From Clostridia bacterium (lineage in GTDB: Bacteria; Bacillota; Clostridia; CAKSNL01; HGM11501), in contig JAFQQJ010000016.1 of the NCBI GenBank assembly GCA_017411325.1, positions 27,556 through 91,555 on the forward strand: a stretch of 64,000 nt of DNA. Reading direction: 5' to 3'. The notes beneath the pieces are model-generated. The model saw only the letters and a list, made by a program, of their open reading frames with translations, was not told the DNA's origin and ran no database searches. The translations under genes were made by a program, and so were the position numbers. Shown here piece by piece: positions 45,102-54,276 of the stretch (position 1 is its first letter; each line of letters opens with the position of its first letter).

Positions 45102-45145
45102 CCTCCTTGTGTATGTGGCGAGAAAATACATAAGGAGGTTTTTTT
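45102..45145 (+). terminator. THF riboswitch expression platform: terminator that also hides the ribosome site
   Basis: CCTCCTTGTGTAT (45102-45114) pairs with ATACATAAGGAGG (45126-45138) over 13 pairs including one G-T, followed by T7 and then the ATG. The right arm contains the Shine-Dalgarno AAGGAGG. The same hairpin can therefore stop transcription and block ribosome binding. Confidence 0.8.
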
Positions 45146-45685
45146 ATGAAAAAAACAGGCACGAAGAAGCTTTGCGTAATAGCAATGCTTCTGGCAGTTA
45201 CAGTGGTTCTTTCCTATCTTTCGGGATACTTGAGGATAGGAACAGGTATAAAGCTTTCTGTAAGCTTTGTATCGGTGTATCTGACAGCCGCACTTTACGG
45301 CCCGATGGCGGGAGCCTTTGTGGGAGCTATGGCGGATATTATATCCTGCTTAGTGAATCCGGTGGGAGCGCTTATATGGCAGCTTTCTCTTATAGAGCTT
45401 TGCTATGGGTTTATGTACGGTTTGTTTTTTTACAGAAGAAAAAACGGCAGCGGAATTAAAAATGTATACGGCAAGGTGGCACTGTGTGCGGTTTTGCGCT
45501 TTGCGGCAGATATGTTCCTTAAAACGAAAATTCTTGCCGATGTGGGATATGTGCCGAATGACTTTTTGTATGCCGTATGGATAAGATTACCGGGCTGTCT
45601 TGCTATGCTTATACTTACAGCGGTTGCAATTACGGTTTTGGAAAAGAAGTATACGGATAAATTCTGCGGGATGATAAATAAGTAA
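45146..45685 (+). CDS. folT: Folate ECF transporter S component FolT
   Basis: A 179-residue protein with six hydrophobic segments, in the ECF S-component pattern: LCVIAMLLAVTVVLSYLSGY, then IKLSVSFVSVYLTAALYGPMAGAFVGAMADIISCLVNP, which is the family core. YVPNDFLYAVWIRLPG near 130-145 is typical of FolT. It binds folates and docks with EcfA1A2T, encoded at 38.1-40.6 kb. The THF aptamer upstream supports the substrate assignment. Confidence 0.88.
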   Translation: MKKTGTKKLCVIAMLLAVTVVLSYLSGYLRIGTGIKLSVSFVSVYLTAALYGPMAGAFVGAMADIISCLVNPVGALIWQLSLIELCYGFMYGLFFYRRKNGSGIKNVYGKVALCAVLRFAADMFLKTKILADVGYVPNDFLYAVWIRLPGCLAMLILTAVAITVLEKKYTDKFCGMINK

Positions 45686-45696
45686 TCAAAAAAAAC

Positions 45697-45725
45697 TTTA
45701 CTTATTAAAAAATAAGTGGTATAAT
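45697..45725 (+). promoter_or_regulatory. Promoter before the small conserved gene and pncB
   Basis: TTTACT at 45697-45702, a 17-bp spacer and TATAAT at 45720-45725. Confidence 0.6.
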
Positions 45726-45765
45726 AATATATTATATTAATTTAATGAAAGGATGCGTGAATAAT

Positions 45766-46056
45766 ATGGCAGACGAAAAGAAATATTTTGAATATAAGGG
45801 TAAACCCTTTATCCGCCGCGGAGATGTTCTCTTTTACGGAGATCCCAAGGAAAAGTACATCGTTAAATTTACAATAAACAGCTACACAAAGGTGGGGGAA
45901 AAAGAGGTTGCAGATTCTGTAAAGGTTCAGCTTCTGCAGAATACCTTGGGCGAAAAGGACAGGGTTATAAAGCAGGCTGAACGTGACGGCCTTTTCCGTG
46001 CATTTGATGTTGGAGAATACTGGCTCAACGAAGCTTTTGAGGCTATGAAGGCCTGA
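45766..46056 (+). CDS. Small conserved Clostridia protein of unknown function
   Basis: About 96 residues, no signal peptide or membrane helix. The layout KKYFEYKGKPFIRRGDVLFYGDPKEKYIVKF, then VADSVKVQLLQNT, and a helical FRAFDVGEYWLNEAF at the end recalls a small conserved protein I have seen in many Clostridia genomes without a function. The ATG at 45766 gives MADEKK. GTG at 45757 is an alternative and sits closer to AAAGGA. It is 38 bp before pncB and may share its message. Confidence 0.65.
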   Translation: MADEKKYFEYKGKPFIRRGDVLFYGDPKEKYIVKFTINSYTKVGEKEVADSVKVQLLQNTLGEKDRVIKQAERDGLFRAFDVGEYWLNEAFEAMKA

Positions 46057-46094
46057 AAAAGAAAAAACTTACTGCTTAAGAAAGGAAGATTTGT

Positions 46095-47549
46095 ATGTCT
46101 CAGTTCTGGAAGGATAACAACAACTATACTATGCTTTGCGATTTTTATGAGCTTACCATGGCAAACGGCTATTTCGAAAGCGGAATGAAGGACCAGGTTG
46201 CATATTTTGATATGTTTTACAGAACAATTCCCGACAAGGGCGGCTATGCTCTTATGATGGGAACGGAGCAGCTTGTGGAATATATTGAAAAGCTCAAGTT
46301 TGACGAGGACGACATCAGCTATCTGAGGGGCAAGAAGATTTTTTCTGAAGAGTTTTTGTCATATCTTGCCGATATGAAATTTTCCTGTGACGTGTGGGCT
46401 ATGGAAGAAGGAACACCCATTTTTCCCGGTGAGCCCATTGTTATCGTAAGGGGCCCTGCCATCCAGGCACAGTTTGTGGAAACTATGATTCTTCTTACGG
46501 TAAATCATCAGTCGTTAATCGGTACAAAGGCAAACAGAATTGTAAGAGCTGCTCAGGGAAGGGCTGTAATGGAATTCGGCTCACGCCGTGCTCATGGCTA
46601 TCACAGTGCAATTTACGGCGCGAGAAGCGCTTACATTGCCGGCTGTACAGGCACTGCATGCACAATGACAGACAAGCTTTTCGGAATACCTGCTCTCGGC
46701 ACAATGGCACACAGCTGGGTTCAGATGTTTGACTCAGAATACGAAGCATTCAAGGCGTATGCCGAATGCTATCCTTCGGACTGTACGCTTCTGATTGATA
46801 CGTATAATGTACTTAAATCAGGTCTTGTCAATGCGATAAAGGTGTTTGACGAGGTTATAGCACCTAAGGGCTTCCGTCCTAAAGGAGTAAGAATAGACAG
46901 CGGTGACGTTACATATCTTTCAAAGAAGATAAGAAAGGCTCTGGATGAAGCGGGATACCCCGATTGTAAAATTGTTGTATCAAACTCTCTTGATGAATAT
47001 ATTATAAGAGACACCATAATGCAGGGAGCATGCATTGATTCCTTCGGCGTTGGCGAAAGACTCATTACCGCAAGCTCCGCACCTGTTTTCGGAGGGGTAT
47101 ATAAGCTTGTTGCGGTTGAGAAAAACGGAGAAATTATCCCTAAAATCAAGATAAGCGAGAACAGTGCCAAAATTACAACACCGGGCTTCAAGCAGGTTTA
47201 CAGACTCTATAACAATGAAACGGGAAAGGCTATTGCCGACGTTGTGACAATGCACGATGAAGAAATAAACAACGATGAGCCGTATACGCTTTTTGATCCC
47301 ATCGAAACATGGAAGAAAAAGGTAGTAACTGATTTTACCGCCAGAAAGCTTCTTATGCCAATATTCAAGGACGGAAACTGTGTATATAAAGCAAAGCCCA
47401 TACAGGAGATAAGGAAATACTGTGCAGAGCAGGTTGATGCACTCTGGGAAGAGGTTTTAAGATTTGAAAATCCTCACAGATATTATGTGGACCTTTCAGA
47501 TAAGCTCTGGAAGATGAAGCAATCTATGCTTGAACGGTATTCAAGGTAA
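46095..47549 (+). CDS. pncB: Nicotinate phosphoribosyltransferase
   Basis: 484 residues. NAPRTase makes nicotinate mononucleotide from nicotinate and PRPP in the NAD salvage path. DFYELTMANGYF near 16 is the N-terminal hallmark. EFGSRRAHGYHSAIYGARSAYIAG near 160 carries the active-site His. GTMAHSWVQMF near 200 and RIDSGDVTYLSKKIR near 270 are the usual later motifs. A hairpin terminator follows. AAGGAAG precedes the ATG. Confidence 0.94.
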   Translation: MSQFWKDNNNYTMLCDFYELTMANGYFESGMKDQVAYFDMFYRTIPDKGGYALMMGTEQLVEYIEKLKFDEDDISYLRGKKIFSEEFLSYLADMKFSCDVWAMEEGTPIFPGEPIVIVRGPAIQAQFVETMILLTVNHQSLIGTKANRIVRAAQGRAVMEFGSRRAHGYHSAIYGARSAYIAGCTGTACTMTDKLFGIPALGTMAHSWVQMFDSEYEAFKAYAECYPSDCTLLIDTYNVLKSGLVNAIKVFDEVIAPKGFRPKGVRIDSGDVTYLSKKIRKALDEAGYPDCKIVVSNSLDEYIIRDTIMQGACIDSFGVGERLITASSAPVFGGVYKLVAVEKNGEIIPKIKISENSAKITTPGFKQVYRLYNNETGKAIADVVTMHDEEINNDEPYTLFDPIETWKKKVVTDFTARKLLMPIFKDGNCVYKAKPIQEIRKYCAEQVDALWEEVLRFENPHRYYVDLSDKLWKMKQSMLERYSR

Positions 47550-47554
47550 TAAAA

Positions 47555-47590
47555 ATAAAAGGACAACCCAAAACGGTTTGTCCTTTTGTG
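47555..47590 (+). terminator. Intrinsic terminator of pncB
   Basis: AAAAGGACAA (47557-47566) pairs with TTGTCCTTTT (47578-47587), with extra AACC/GGTT pairing in the loop and a T-rich tail. Confidence 0.8.
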
Positions 47591-47705
47591 CTTTTTATAA
47601 TAGTAAATGCGATTTACTATTATTTACATAATATTTACATCTTGATTATCTCTAATACATAAGTTTATGGTAAACTGTTTTTAGTATTATTTAGGAGGAA
47701 TGACT

Positions 47706-49607
47706 ATGGCTGAAAAAGAAATACTGTCACCCGCAAAAAAAAGAAAGAGAAAAAAGAGCATTATAATAATCTCGGTTGTGCTGGCTTTGGTTATCGCGGG
47801 GATTATTGCTGCGGCTTTTGCAATGAGCAGGGGCACAGAAGAAGATAATAAGGTTAAGGAGATTATGACGACAAAGCCCTATGTAAGCACAATAGAACTT
47901 ACTGTTTCAGGATCCGGAACCGTGGAGCCGCTTGACAGATATGAAATAGTTTCTCTTGTGAGCGGAGATATTATATCTTCTCCTTTCGAGGAGGGCGATA
48001 TGGTCAAAGAGGATGATACCGTATTTGTCATCGACCATGAAGCGCAGGATAAAAATATTGAAAGTGCGAAAAACTCCCTTACAAAATCTAAAATAAGAAA
48101 CAAGATGTATCTTGACAGGGAGGAATTCAATAAAACTCTTGCAAAATATACCGTAAAGGCAGAAGAGGACGGAATAATCAGCGATTTCAATCTGGAGGCA
48201 GATGACAAAGTTACGGCTAACGGGAAGCTGGGAACTATCCAGAACTTTGATGAGATAATTGCAACGGTGCCCTTCAATGCGGCTCAGTTTGAAAAAATAG
48301 CAGAAGGCGACAGGGCTACGGTTTATCTTTATCCTTCAATGTACAAATCTGAAGGAACTGTTACATATAAAAGCTATAAGACCACGGGAAGCATCGGCGG
48401 AGCCGTTGTATATGATGTGGAAATAACCTTTGACGGAAGCAGCCTGACTCTCACGGATACAAGCGTCAGCGCAACTGTGCACACGGCTTTTGGAGATGTG
48501 GAATCACCGGCATCGGGAAATCTGGGATATAAAGATCCCGTCAGCATTTTTGCAGAGGTGGCAGGTGAAGTTGAGTCTGTTCCTTCCAACATAAAAAACG
48601 GCGCAAAGGTTAAAAAAGGAGATGTTCTTTTCATAATTGATGCATCTGATTTTCTTGAACAGAAAACTCTTGCGGAAATGGACTATCACGACCTTGAAAT
48701 CAACCTTGAAAACGCGGAAGACAGACTGGACGACTACAACATAAAGGCACCCATAAGCGGAACGGTTATAACGAAAAATGCGAAAAAAGGAGATACGGTA
48801 TCCAGCGGAAACAACGGAACAACCCTTATGGTTATTGCGGATATGTCTGCTATGAAGTTTATTTTCCAGGCTGATGAAACAGATATTGATAAAATAGAGG
48901 TAGGACAGGAAGTCAAGGTTACTGCTGAGGCTGTTGAAAACAAGATATTCAAAGGAATAGTTGAATCCGTTGCAACAGAGGGTACGGCCTCAAACGGTGT
49001 TTCTTACTACAATGTGGAAGTTACGGTGCCGGATTACGGACAGAATGATGAATCGGGGATGCTTCGATCGGGAATGAACGTATCCGCAGAGATTGTTTAC
49101 GAAAAGGCGGAAGACGCATTGTGCGTTCCTGTTTCTGCCGTAACGAGTATGGGAAGCGAATCCTATGTGTTCGTGAAGGGAACTGCGGATTCTTCTGCAT
49201 CTGAGGAGAAAGAGGCTTTTTCGGGAAATACAGAGAAAGCTCCGGGAGAAATGACACATCCTGCAAAGGGTGAAGAAGCTTACGGAGGGGAAGAAAGGGC
49301 AGAAAATGCTGAAAAGGCACAGGGCAAGGACAGAAGTGAAGCGATAAAAGAAAGAATAAAGGAAATGACTCCGGAAGGCTTTACGGCAGTTAAGGTTAGG
49401 ACGGGGGCTACAAACGGAGTTATTATAGCAATTCTTTCGGGAATAGACGAAAACACCGAGGTTTATATTGCAGAAAACAACGATGTTCAGACGCCTGTCT
49501 CCTTTGGCGGTCAGATGGGCTTTACCGGAGGCGGTATGTACGGAGGAATGCCCGGCGGCATGAGAGGCGGTCAGATGGGATCTATGCCCGGCGGTATGAG
49601 AAGATAA
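47706..49607 (+). CDS. HlyD/MacA-type efflux adaptor with Gly/Met-rich tail
   Basis: 633 residues, anchored by one N-terminal helix (SIIIISVVLALVIAGIIAAAFAM) after a basic stretch. Two lipoyl-like halves are visible: GTVEPLDRYEIVSLVSGDIISSPFEEGDMV near 77, and ISGTVITKNAKKGDTVSSGN near 357, separated by a helical hairpin. The beta-barrel domain and a long acidic linker (about 500-560) follow. The last 30 residues repeat GGM/GGQM units, unusual for the family. It presumably couples to the MacB-like ATPase and permease encoded next. The ATG at 47706 stands 8 nt after AGGAGG. Confidence 0.85.
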   Translation: MAEKEILSPAKKRKRKKSIIIISVVLALVIAGIIAAAFAMSRGTEEDNKVKEIMTTKPYVSTIELTVSGSGTVEPLDRYEIVSLVSGDIISSPFEEGDMVKEDDTVFVIDHEAQDKNIESAKNSLTKSKIRNKMYLDREEFNKTLAKYTVKAEEDGIISDFNLEADDKVTANGKLGTIQNFDEIIATVPFNAAQFEKIAEGDRATVYLYPSMYKSEGTVTYKSYKTTGSIGGAVVYDVEITFDGSSLTLTDTSVSATVHTAFGDVESPASGNLGYKDPVSIFAEVAGEVESVPSNIKNGAKVKKGDVLFIIDASDFLEQKTLAEMDYHDLEINLENAEDRLDDYNIKAPISGTVITKNAKKGDTVSSGNNGTTLMVIADMSAMKFIFQADETDIDKIEVGQEVKVTAEAVENKIFKGIVESVATEGTASNGVSYYNVEVTVPDYGQNDESGMLRSGMNVSAEIVYEKAEDALCVPVSAVTSMGSESYVFVKGTADSSASEEKEAFSGNTEKAPGEMTHPAKGEEAYGGEERAENAEKAQGKDRSEAIKERIKEMTPEGFTAVKVRTGATNGVIIAILSGIDENTEVYIAENNDVQTPVSFGGQMGFTGGGMYGGMPGGMRGGQMGSMPGGMRR

Positions 49608-49618
49608 CGGGGTGCCCT

Positions 49619-50314
49619 ATGATACTTATAAAAGATTTATATAAAATTTATCAGATGGGAGACAGTGAAGTAAGGGCACTTGACGGTATAAATCTCCACA
49701 TAGCACCCAAGGAATTTGTGGCGATAATAGGGCCTTCGGGAAGCGGTAAGTCCACCCTTATGAATATGATAGGCTGTCTTGATGTTCCTACAAGCGGAAA
49801 GTATTTTCTTGGCGGAAATGATGTGAGCGACCTTACGGATGACGAACAGGCTTATATAAGAAACAAACAGATTGGTTTTATATTTCAGCAGTACAATCTG
49901 CTTCCTAAATTGACGGCAAGGGAAAATGTGGAGCTTCCTCTTATTTATCGGGGAATAGGCGGCAGCGAACGGAAGAAAATGGCAATGGAGGCACTTGAAA
50001 GAGTTGGAATGGCAGAACGTGCCGACCATCTTCCCAAGGAGCTTTCGGGAGGACAGCAGCAAAGAGTATCAATCGCCCGCGCTCTTGCGGGAAAACCGCC
50101 TATGATTCTTGCGGATGAGCCGACGGGAGCGCTCGATTCAAAAACCGGAGCGGAGCTGATGGAAATGCTTAAAGAGCTTCACAGCGAGGGCAACACCATA
50201 GTATTGATTACTCACGACTCTGATATTGCAAGGCAGGCAAAGAGAATTGTCAGAATCCAGGACGGAAAAATAACGAGGGATTCTGCCGCCGACAGCGAGG
50301 TGGTTTGCGAATGA
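49619..50314 (+). CDS. MacB/LolD-type ABC transporter ATPase
   Basis: 231 residues. Walker A is [10 protein letters not shown] near 37, the Q-loop [22 protein letters not shown] near 86, the signature LSGGQQQR near 142 and Walker [17 protein letters not shown] near 162. The LLPxLTAxENVELPL pattern is the mark of the lipoprotein/macrolide exporter class. Its stop overlaps the permease start by 4 bp. With the adaptor upstream it forms a tripartite-like exporter, here in an organism with no sign of an outer membrane. Confidence 0.92.
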   Translation: MILIKDLYKIYQMGDSEVRALDGINLHIAPKEFVAIIGPSGSGKSTLMNMIGCLDVPTSGKYFLGGNDVSDLTDDEQAYIRNKQIGFIFQQYNLLPKLTARENVELPLIYRGIGGSERKKMAMEALERVGMAERADHLPKELSGGQQQRVSIARALAGKPPMILADEPTGALDSKTGAELMEMLKELHSEGNTIVLITHDSDIARQAKRIVRIQDGKITRDSAADSEVVCE

Positions 50315-51495
50315 GAGGCTTTGGTTCAGCACTTAAAATGGCATGGGAAAGCATTATCGCAAACAAAATGAGAAGCTTTTTAACTATGCTCGGTATAATA
50401 ATCGGCGTCGGAGCTGTTATCATACTTGTAAGCCTTATTGAAGGTGTATCCTCGGAGGTTGAGGACAGCTTCAGTGAAATGGGTACAACAAGCATTATGG
50501 TTTCCGCAAGGCAAAGCTTTGCGACGAGAAGCTTCGAATATGAGGATGTAGAAGAGCTTGTGTGGGAAAATGCCGACTCTATAAAAGGCTTTGTTCCTTC
50601 GGCAGCCACATCGGTAACCTTGAGAAAAGGCGGAAATAACGGCAATACAACAGTTAATTGTGTGAACAGCTATTACTGGACGCTTAACAGCCTTGACACA
50701 CAGCTCGGAAGAAAAATAAGCGATGTCGATCTTGCAAGCGACTCTGAGGTAATTGTTATAGGCGAGTGGAACGCCATTCAGTATTTCGGCTCCGTAGAGG
50801 AGGCGGTGGGAAGTGAAATCAAGGTTAACGGCCGCCCCTTCAAGGTAGTGGGAGTGCTTGAGAGGCAGACGGACGATGTAGAGCAATATGGTGCGGATGA
50901 CTGTGCATATGTGCCTTATACCACGGCGGTCAAAGCGCTGGGAATAGGTGCGCTTTCAAGCTTTACCCTGGATGCCGCATCAACCGAGGATGTGGACAGG
51001 GTTGTAAATATTGCCAAGGAATTTATGTACGATATATATAAGGATACCGACAGATATACTGTAAATAATATGCAGACCATAATTGATACTCTTGATGAAA
51101 TGATGGGTATGATGTCGGGCGTGCTTGGCGGAATTGCGGCTATTTCCCTGCTTGTGGCCGGTATCGGAATAATGAACATTATGCTTGTATCGGTAACAGA
51201 GAGGACAAGAGAAATAGGTATAAGAAAATCAATAGGCGCAAAGAGAAGCAGTATTCTCCTCCAGTTTGTGGTGGAGGCGACAACATTAAGCTTCTGCGGC
51301 GGCGTGCTTGGAGTTATATTCGGTATAGTTGTGGCGGTAATTGTCGGAGAAATAATAGGAGTAGCGGCAAAACCCACGGTGGGAATTATAATGCTTGCTT
51401 TGCTTTTCTCCTGTGCGGTAGGGCTTTTCTTCGGGTTCAATCCTGCAAGAAAGGCATCTAAGCTTAATCCCATTGACGCATTGCGCTCAGAATAA
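50311..51495 (+). CDS. MacB-type ABC transporter permease
   Basis: 394 residues. One N-terminal helix follows SALKMAWESIIANKMRSFLTMLGIIIGVGAVI, the FtsX/MacB opening. A large extracytoplasmic MacB_PCD domain (about 45-250) and three C-terminal helices follow, with ISLLVAGIGIMNIMLVSVTERTREIGIRKSIGAK near 275-308. It uses mechanotransmission rather than a classic channel. It may export peptides, lipids or envelope proteins. The SLH protein gene follows 23 bp later, possibly as cargo or partner. Confidence 0.92.
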   Translation: MRGFGSALKMAWESIIANKMRSFLTMLGIIIGVGAVIILVSLIEGVSSEVEDSFSEMGTTSIMVSARQSFATRSFEYEDVEELVWENADSIKGFVPSAATSVTLRKGGNNGNTTVNCVNSYYWTLNSLDTQLGRKISDVDLASDSEVIVIGEWNAIQYFGSVEEAVGSEIKVNGRPFKVVGVLERQTDDVEQYGADDCAYVPYTTAVKALGIGALSSFTLDAASTEDVDRVVNIAKEFMYDIYKDTDRYTVNNMQTIIDTLDEMMGMMSGVLGGIAAISLLVAGIGIMNIMLVSVTERTREIGIRKSIGAKRSSILLQFVVEATTLSFCGGVLGVIFGIVVAVIVGEIIGVAAKPTVGIIMLALLFSCAVGLFFGFNPARKASKLNPIDALRSE

Positions 51496-51518
51496 TTCAT
51501 TGGAAAGGAATGACCGGA

Positions 51519-54239
51519 ATGATAAAAAGAATATTAAGCATTATGCTTTGCTTTGTTCTGCTTATGACGGCATCTTCGTTTGCGGCATTTAATGATGTTG
51601 CTGATGAAAGTCTTTATAAAGAAGCGATAGAAAGCCTTTCGGGAGCGGGAATCCTCAAGGGCTACGGAAACGGAGAATTCGGAGGGAAGGATCCTCTCAC
51701 AAGAGCGCAGTTTGCGAAAATTGTGGTTGCCCTGTCAGGAAACGAGGAAGCAGCGAAGGCCAATAACACAGAAGTTTTTACAGACGTGGATAAAAACCAC
51801 TGGGCAATAGGCTATATAAATGTAGCAGCTGCCCTTGGTCTTATTACGGGCTATCCTGACGGAAGCTTTGGTGCAGATGAAAAGATAACCTATGCACAGG
51901 CTCTTACCGTGGTGATAAGAATGCTCGGATACAGCGAAGCAGAGGTGGGCAAAAACTGGCCCAATGACTACATAAATAAAGCATCTGAGCTTTCGCTTAC
52001 GGATAAGCTCTCTTTCGGAAGAAACGATATTCTTACCAGAGAAGCGGCAGCATATATTATCTACAATTCGCTTTCTGCCAAGGAAGGAGCGGGAAGCAAA
52101 ATATCAAAGCTTACAAAATATGAGGATGTAATAATTTACGGCGTAAACGAAATAAATTCGGGCATCGCCGAGGATGAGGTTTTAACCAGCGGCGGAACCT
52201 TTAAGAAGGGCAGCGCATACAGCGATGAGTACCTCGGTAAAAAGGTTACTTTAAGGGTGAATACCGACAACGAAATAGTTATGATAATTCCCGGAAAACA
52301 GGAAGCTAAGGTATATACTGTGATTTCGGGCTATCAGGATGAAATCGAAACCATTGAAGGCGGAACCGTGAAAATTGATTCCGGAAGCAATGTGTACTAT
52401 AAGGGAGCCAAGGTTTCGTATCCTTCCGTGAGCTCGGCCATCACGGCGGGCAGCAAGGCCTATATATACGGAGACTATATTTATATAGAAAGCAGCGAAA
52501 AAGAGAAAACGGAAGAAAAAGATATTGATTACACCTTGATTTACGATTCTTTCGGCGAGGTTTTGACTAAGGTTGAGGATGTAATAATCTACGGCGTTAA
52601 CTCCGTCAATTCGGGAATTGCGGCAGACGAGGTTTTAACTACCGGCGGAACCTTTAAGAAGGGCAGCGCATACAGCGATGAGTACCTCGGTAAAAAGGTC
52701 ACTTTAAGGGTGAATTCCGATAAAGAAATAGTTATGATAACCCCCGAAGAGGAAAAGAATGATGCATATACTCTTCTTTCGGCATCCGGGGATAAAATTG
52801 AAACTGCCGAAACAGGCTTTTTCGATATTGACGGAAAAATTGCTGCATACTACAAGGGAACAAAATCCACATATGAAGCACTTTATCCCTCTTTTATGCA
52901 GGGCAGCAGAATTTACATATACGATGACTATATCTATGTGGAGGAAAATAAGCTTAAAGGCCCCTATACAGTTACAAAGGACTACAATCAGGTATCGGAA
53001 TTTTTCGGAAATACGGATGATGTGACAGTGACAATTGACGGCGAGGCGGCAAAGCTTTCGGATATTAAGCGCTTTGATGTTGTTTATTTTAACGACATAA
53101 CCAAAAGGCTTTATGTATACACAGACCGTGAAACGGGAATTTATGAAAAAGCAATTCCCTCCAAGGAAAATCTGTCAGGGATTGTTCTTTCGGGTACAAC
53201 ATATTCTGCAATTGACATTGATGCCAAAAAGAAGCTTGACGATACCGAAGGCTCCTTTAAGATAAATGACAGAATAACCCTTCTTTTCGGAAGGGACGGT
53301 TCCGTGGTTGATGTTGTAGACATAGACGGAAGAACCTTAAGCGATATGGGTGTACTTCTCAAAGCTTATTCTTTAGTGTCTTCCGATGAGGAAACAAAGG
53401 GCAAAAAGGAATATTTTGCCGATATTATGCTTGCAAGCGGAAACAAGGTGACATATAAGACAGATACAGAATACTCCGATAAGGAATACAAGGAGTACAC
53501 CGGTAAGTTTGTATATATAATGAACAACGGCGACGGCACAGTGAAAATTGAGCTTGCAAAGGAAAACCGTCTTACGGGAAGCTTTGATAAGAGCGTGCCT
53601 TCCTATGCGGAACACGACCTGCAGCAAAACTATTCCATACTTGAGCTTGTGTATTCGGAAAAATATGACGAGGCGATAGTAAGAAAGGTGAATCTGAGGG
53701 ATATATCGGTATCTTCGCTTGGCAGCGGAGATGTGATTCATGTGGAATATGCAAATGAAATGGAAGATATTGCAGTAATCTATGTGAATAACATAACATT
53801 TGACGGCTATACCTTCGGGGTGCTTAATAAGGCTGTATCCGACGGAGAGGCAAACTACAGCTATGAGCTTAAGTCCTCTTCGGGAACTGTGAATTATTCC
53901 GGAAGTGCAGGCTGGTCCTTCGTTAAGGGCGAAGCTGTGATGGTTCTTGCAAAGGACGGGAAATTAAAAGAAATATACGAGCTTAAAGAAGTTGCCTCCG
54001 CCACTAAAATAGACAGCTTTACAGATACAAAAATAAAGGTTGACGGAAAGGTTTATGCTATGGACGATGAAGTATCTGTAGTATATAAAAGTATAGGAGA
54101 ATCGGAATGGAATATGACAACTTTAGGTGACCTTTCCGAAAATCTTGATTCAGGAAAATGGAAGGCCAACATTATAAGTATTTATGCCGACAAGGCGAAA
54201 AACGGAAAAGTCAGAGTTATAAGGGTAACCCTTAAATAA
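51519..54239 (+). CDS. Large S-layer-homology (SLH) protein with internal duplication
   Basis: 906 residues. A signal peptide (IKRILSIMLCFVLLMTASSFA) precedes three SLH repeats: FNDV...GILKGYGNGEFGGKDPLTRAQFAKIV (about 23-70), FTDV...GLITGYPDGSFGADEKITYAQ (about 84-130) and a weaker one ending LTREAAAYIIYNSL near 190. They bind pyruvylated wall polymers. A 55-residue unit starting EDVIIYGVN occurs twice (about 202-256 and 353-407), and the DNA is also nearly duplicated. The rest is beta-rich and unrecognised. Its place after the MacAB-like exporter suggests functional linkage. GGAAAGGA upstream supports the ATG at 51519. Confidence 0.85.
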   Translation: MIKRILSIMLCFVLLMTASSFAAFNDVADESLYKEAIESLSGAGILKGYGNGEFGGKDPLTRAQFAKIVVALSGNEEAAKANNTEVFTDVDKNHWAIGYINVAAALGLITGYPDGSFGADEKITYAQALTVVIRMLGYSEAEVGKNWPNDYINKASELSLTDKLSFGRNDILTREAAAYIIYNSLSAKEGAGSKISKLTKYEDVIIYGVNEINSGIAEDEVLTSGGTFKKGSAYSDEYLGKKVTLRVNTDNEIVMIIPGKQEAKVYTVISGYQDEIETIEGGTVKIDSGSNVYYKGAKVSYPSVSSAITAGSKAYIYGDYIYIESSEKEKTEEKDIDYTLIYDSFGEVLTKVEDVIIYGVNSVNSGIAADEVLTTGGTFKKGSAYSDEYLGKKVTLRVNSDKEIVMITPEEEKNDAYTLLSASGDKIETAETGFFDIDGKIAAYYKGTKSTYEALYPSFMQGSRIYIYDDYIYVEENKLKGPYTVTKDYNQVSEFFGNTDDVTVTIDGEAAKLSDIKRFDVVYFNDITKRLYVYTDRETGIYEKAIPSKENLSGIVLSGTTYSAIDIDAKKKLDDTEGSFKINDRITLLFGRDGSVVDVVDIDGRTLSDMGVLLKAYSLVSSDEETKGKKEYFADIMLASGNKVTYKTDTEYSDKEYKEYTGKFVYIMNNGDGTVKIELAKENRLTGSFDKSVPSYAEHDLQQNYSILELVYSEKYDEAIVRKVNLRDISVSSLGSGDVIHVEYANEMEDIAVIYVNNITFDGYTFGVLNKAVSDGEANYSYELKSSSGTVNYSGSAGWSFVKGEAVMVLAKDGKLKEIYELKEVASATKIDSFTDTKIKVDGKVYAMDDEVSVVYKSIGESEWNMTTLGDLSENLDSGKWKANIISIYADKAKNGKVRVIRVTLK
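52122..52286 (+). repeat. Internal duplication, copy 1
   Basis: 165 bp inside the SLH gene, matching 52575-52739 closely. The central stretch encoding TFKKGSAYSDEYLGKKVTLRV is almost base-identical between copies. Confidence 0.85.
52575..52739 (+). repeat. Internal duplication, copy 2
   Basis: 165 bp in the same frame and length as the copy at 52122-52286, 288 bp away. The flanking regions do not align by eye. Confidence 0.85.
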
Positions 54240-54276
54240 GTAAATAAGCCGCGGGCAGTTTGTCCGCGGCTTATTT
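54240..54276. terminator. Bidirectional terminator after the SLH gene
   Basis: AATAAGCCGCGG (54243-54254) pairs with CCGCGGCTTATT (54264-54275) around a 9-nt loop. It serves the SLH gene and the convergent DUF4363 gene. Confidence 0.9.

Noticed and set aside
45109..45459. Open frame overlapping the start of folT in another frame
   Set aside because: It lies in the riboswitch hairpin and folT; its sequence has no membrane pattern and no ribosome site of its own.
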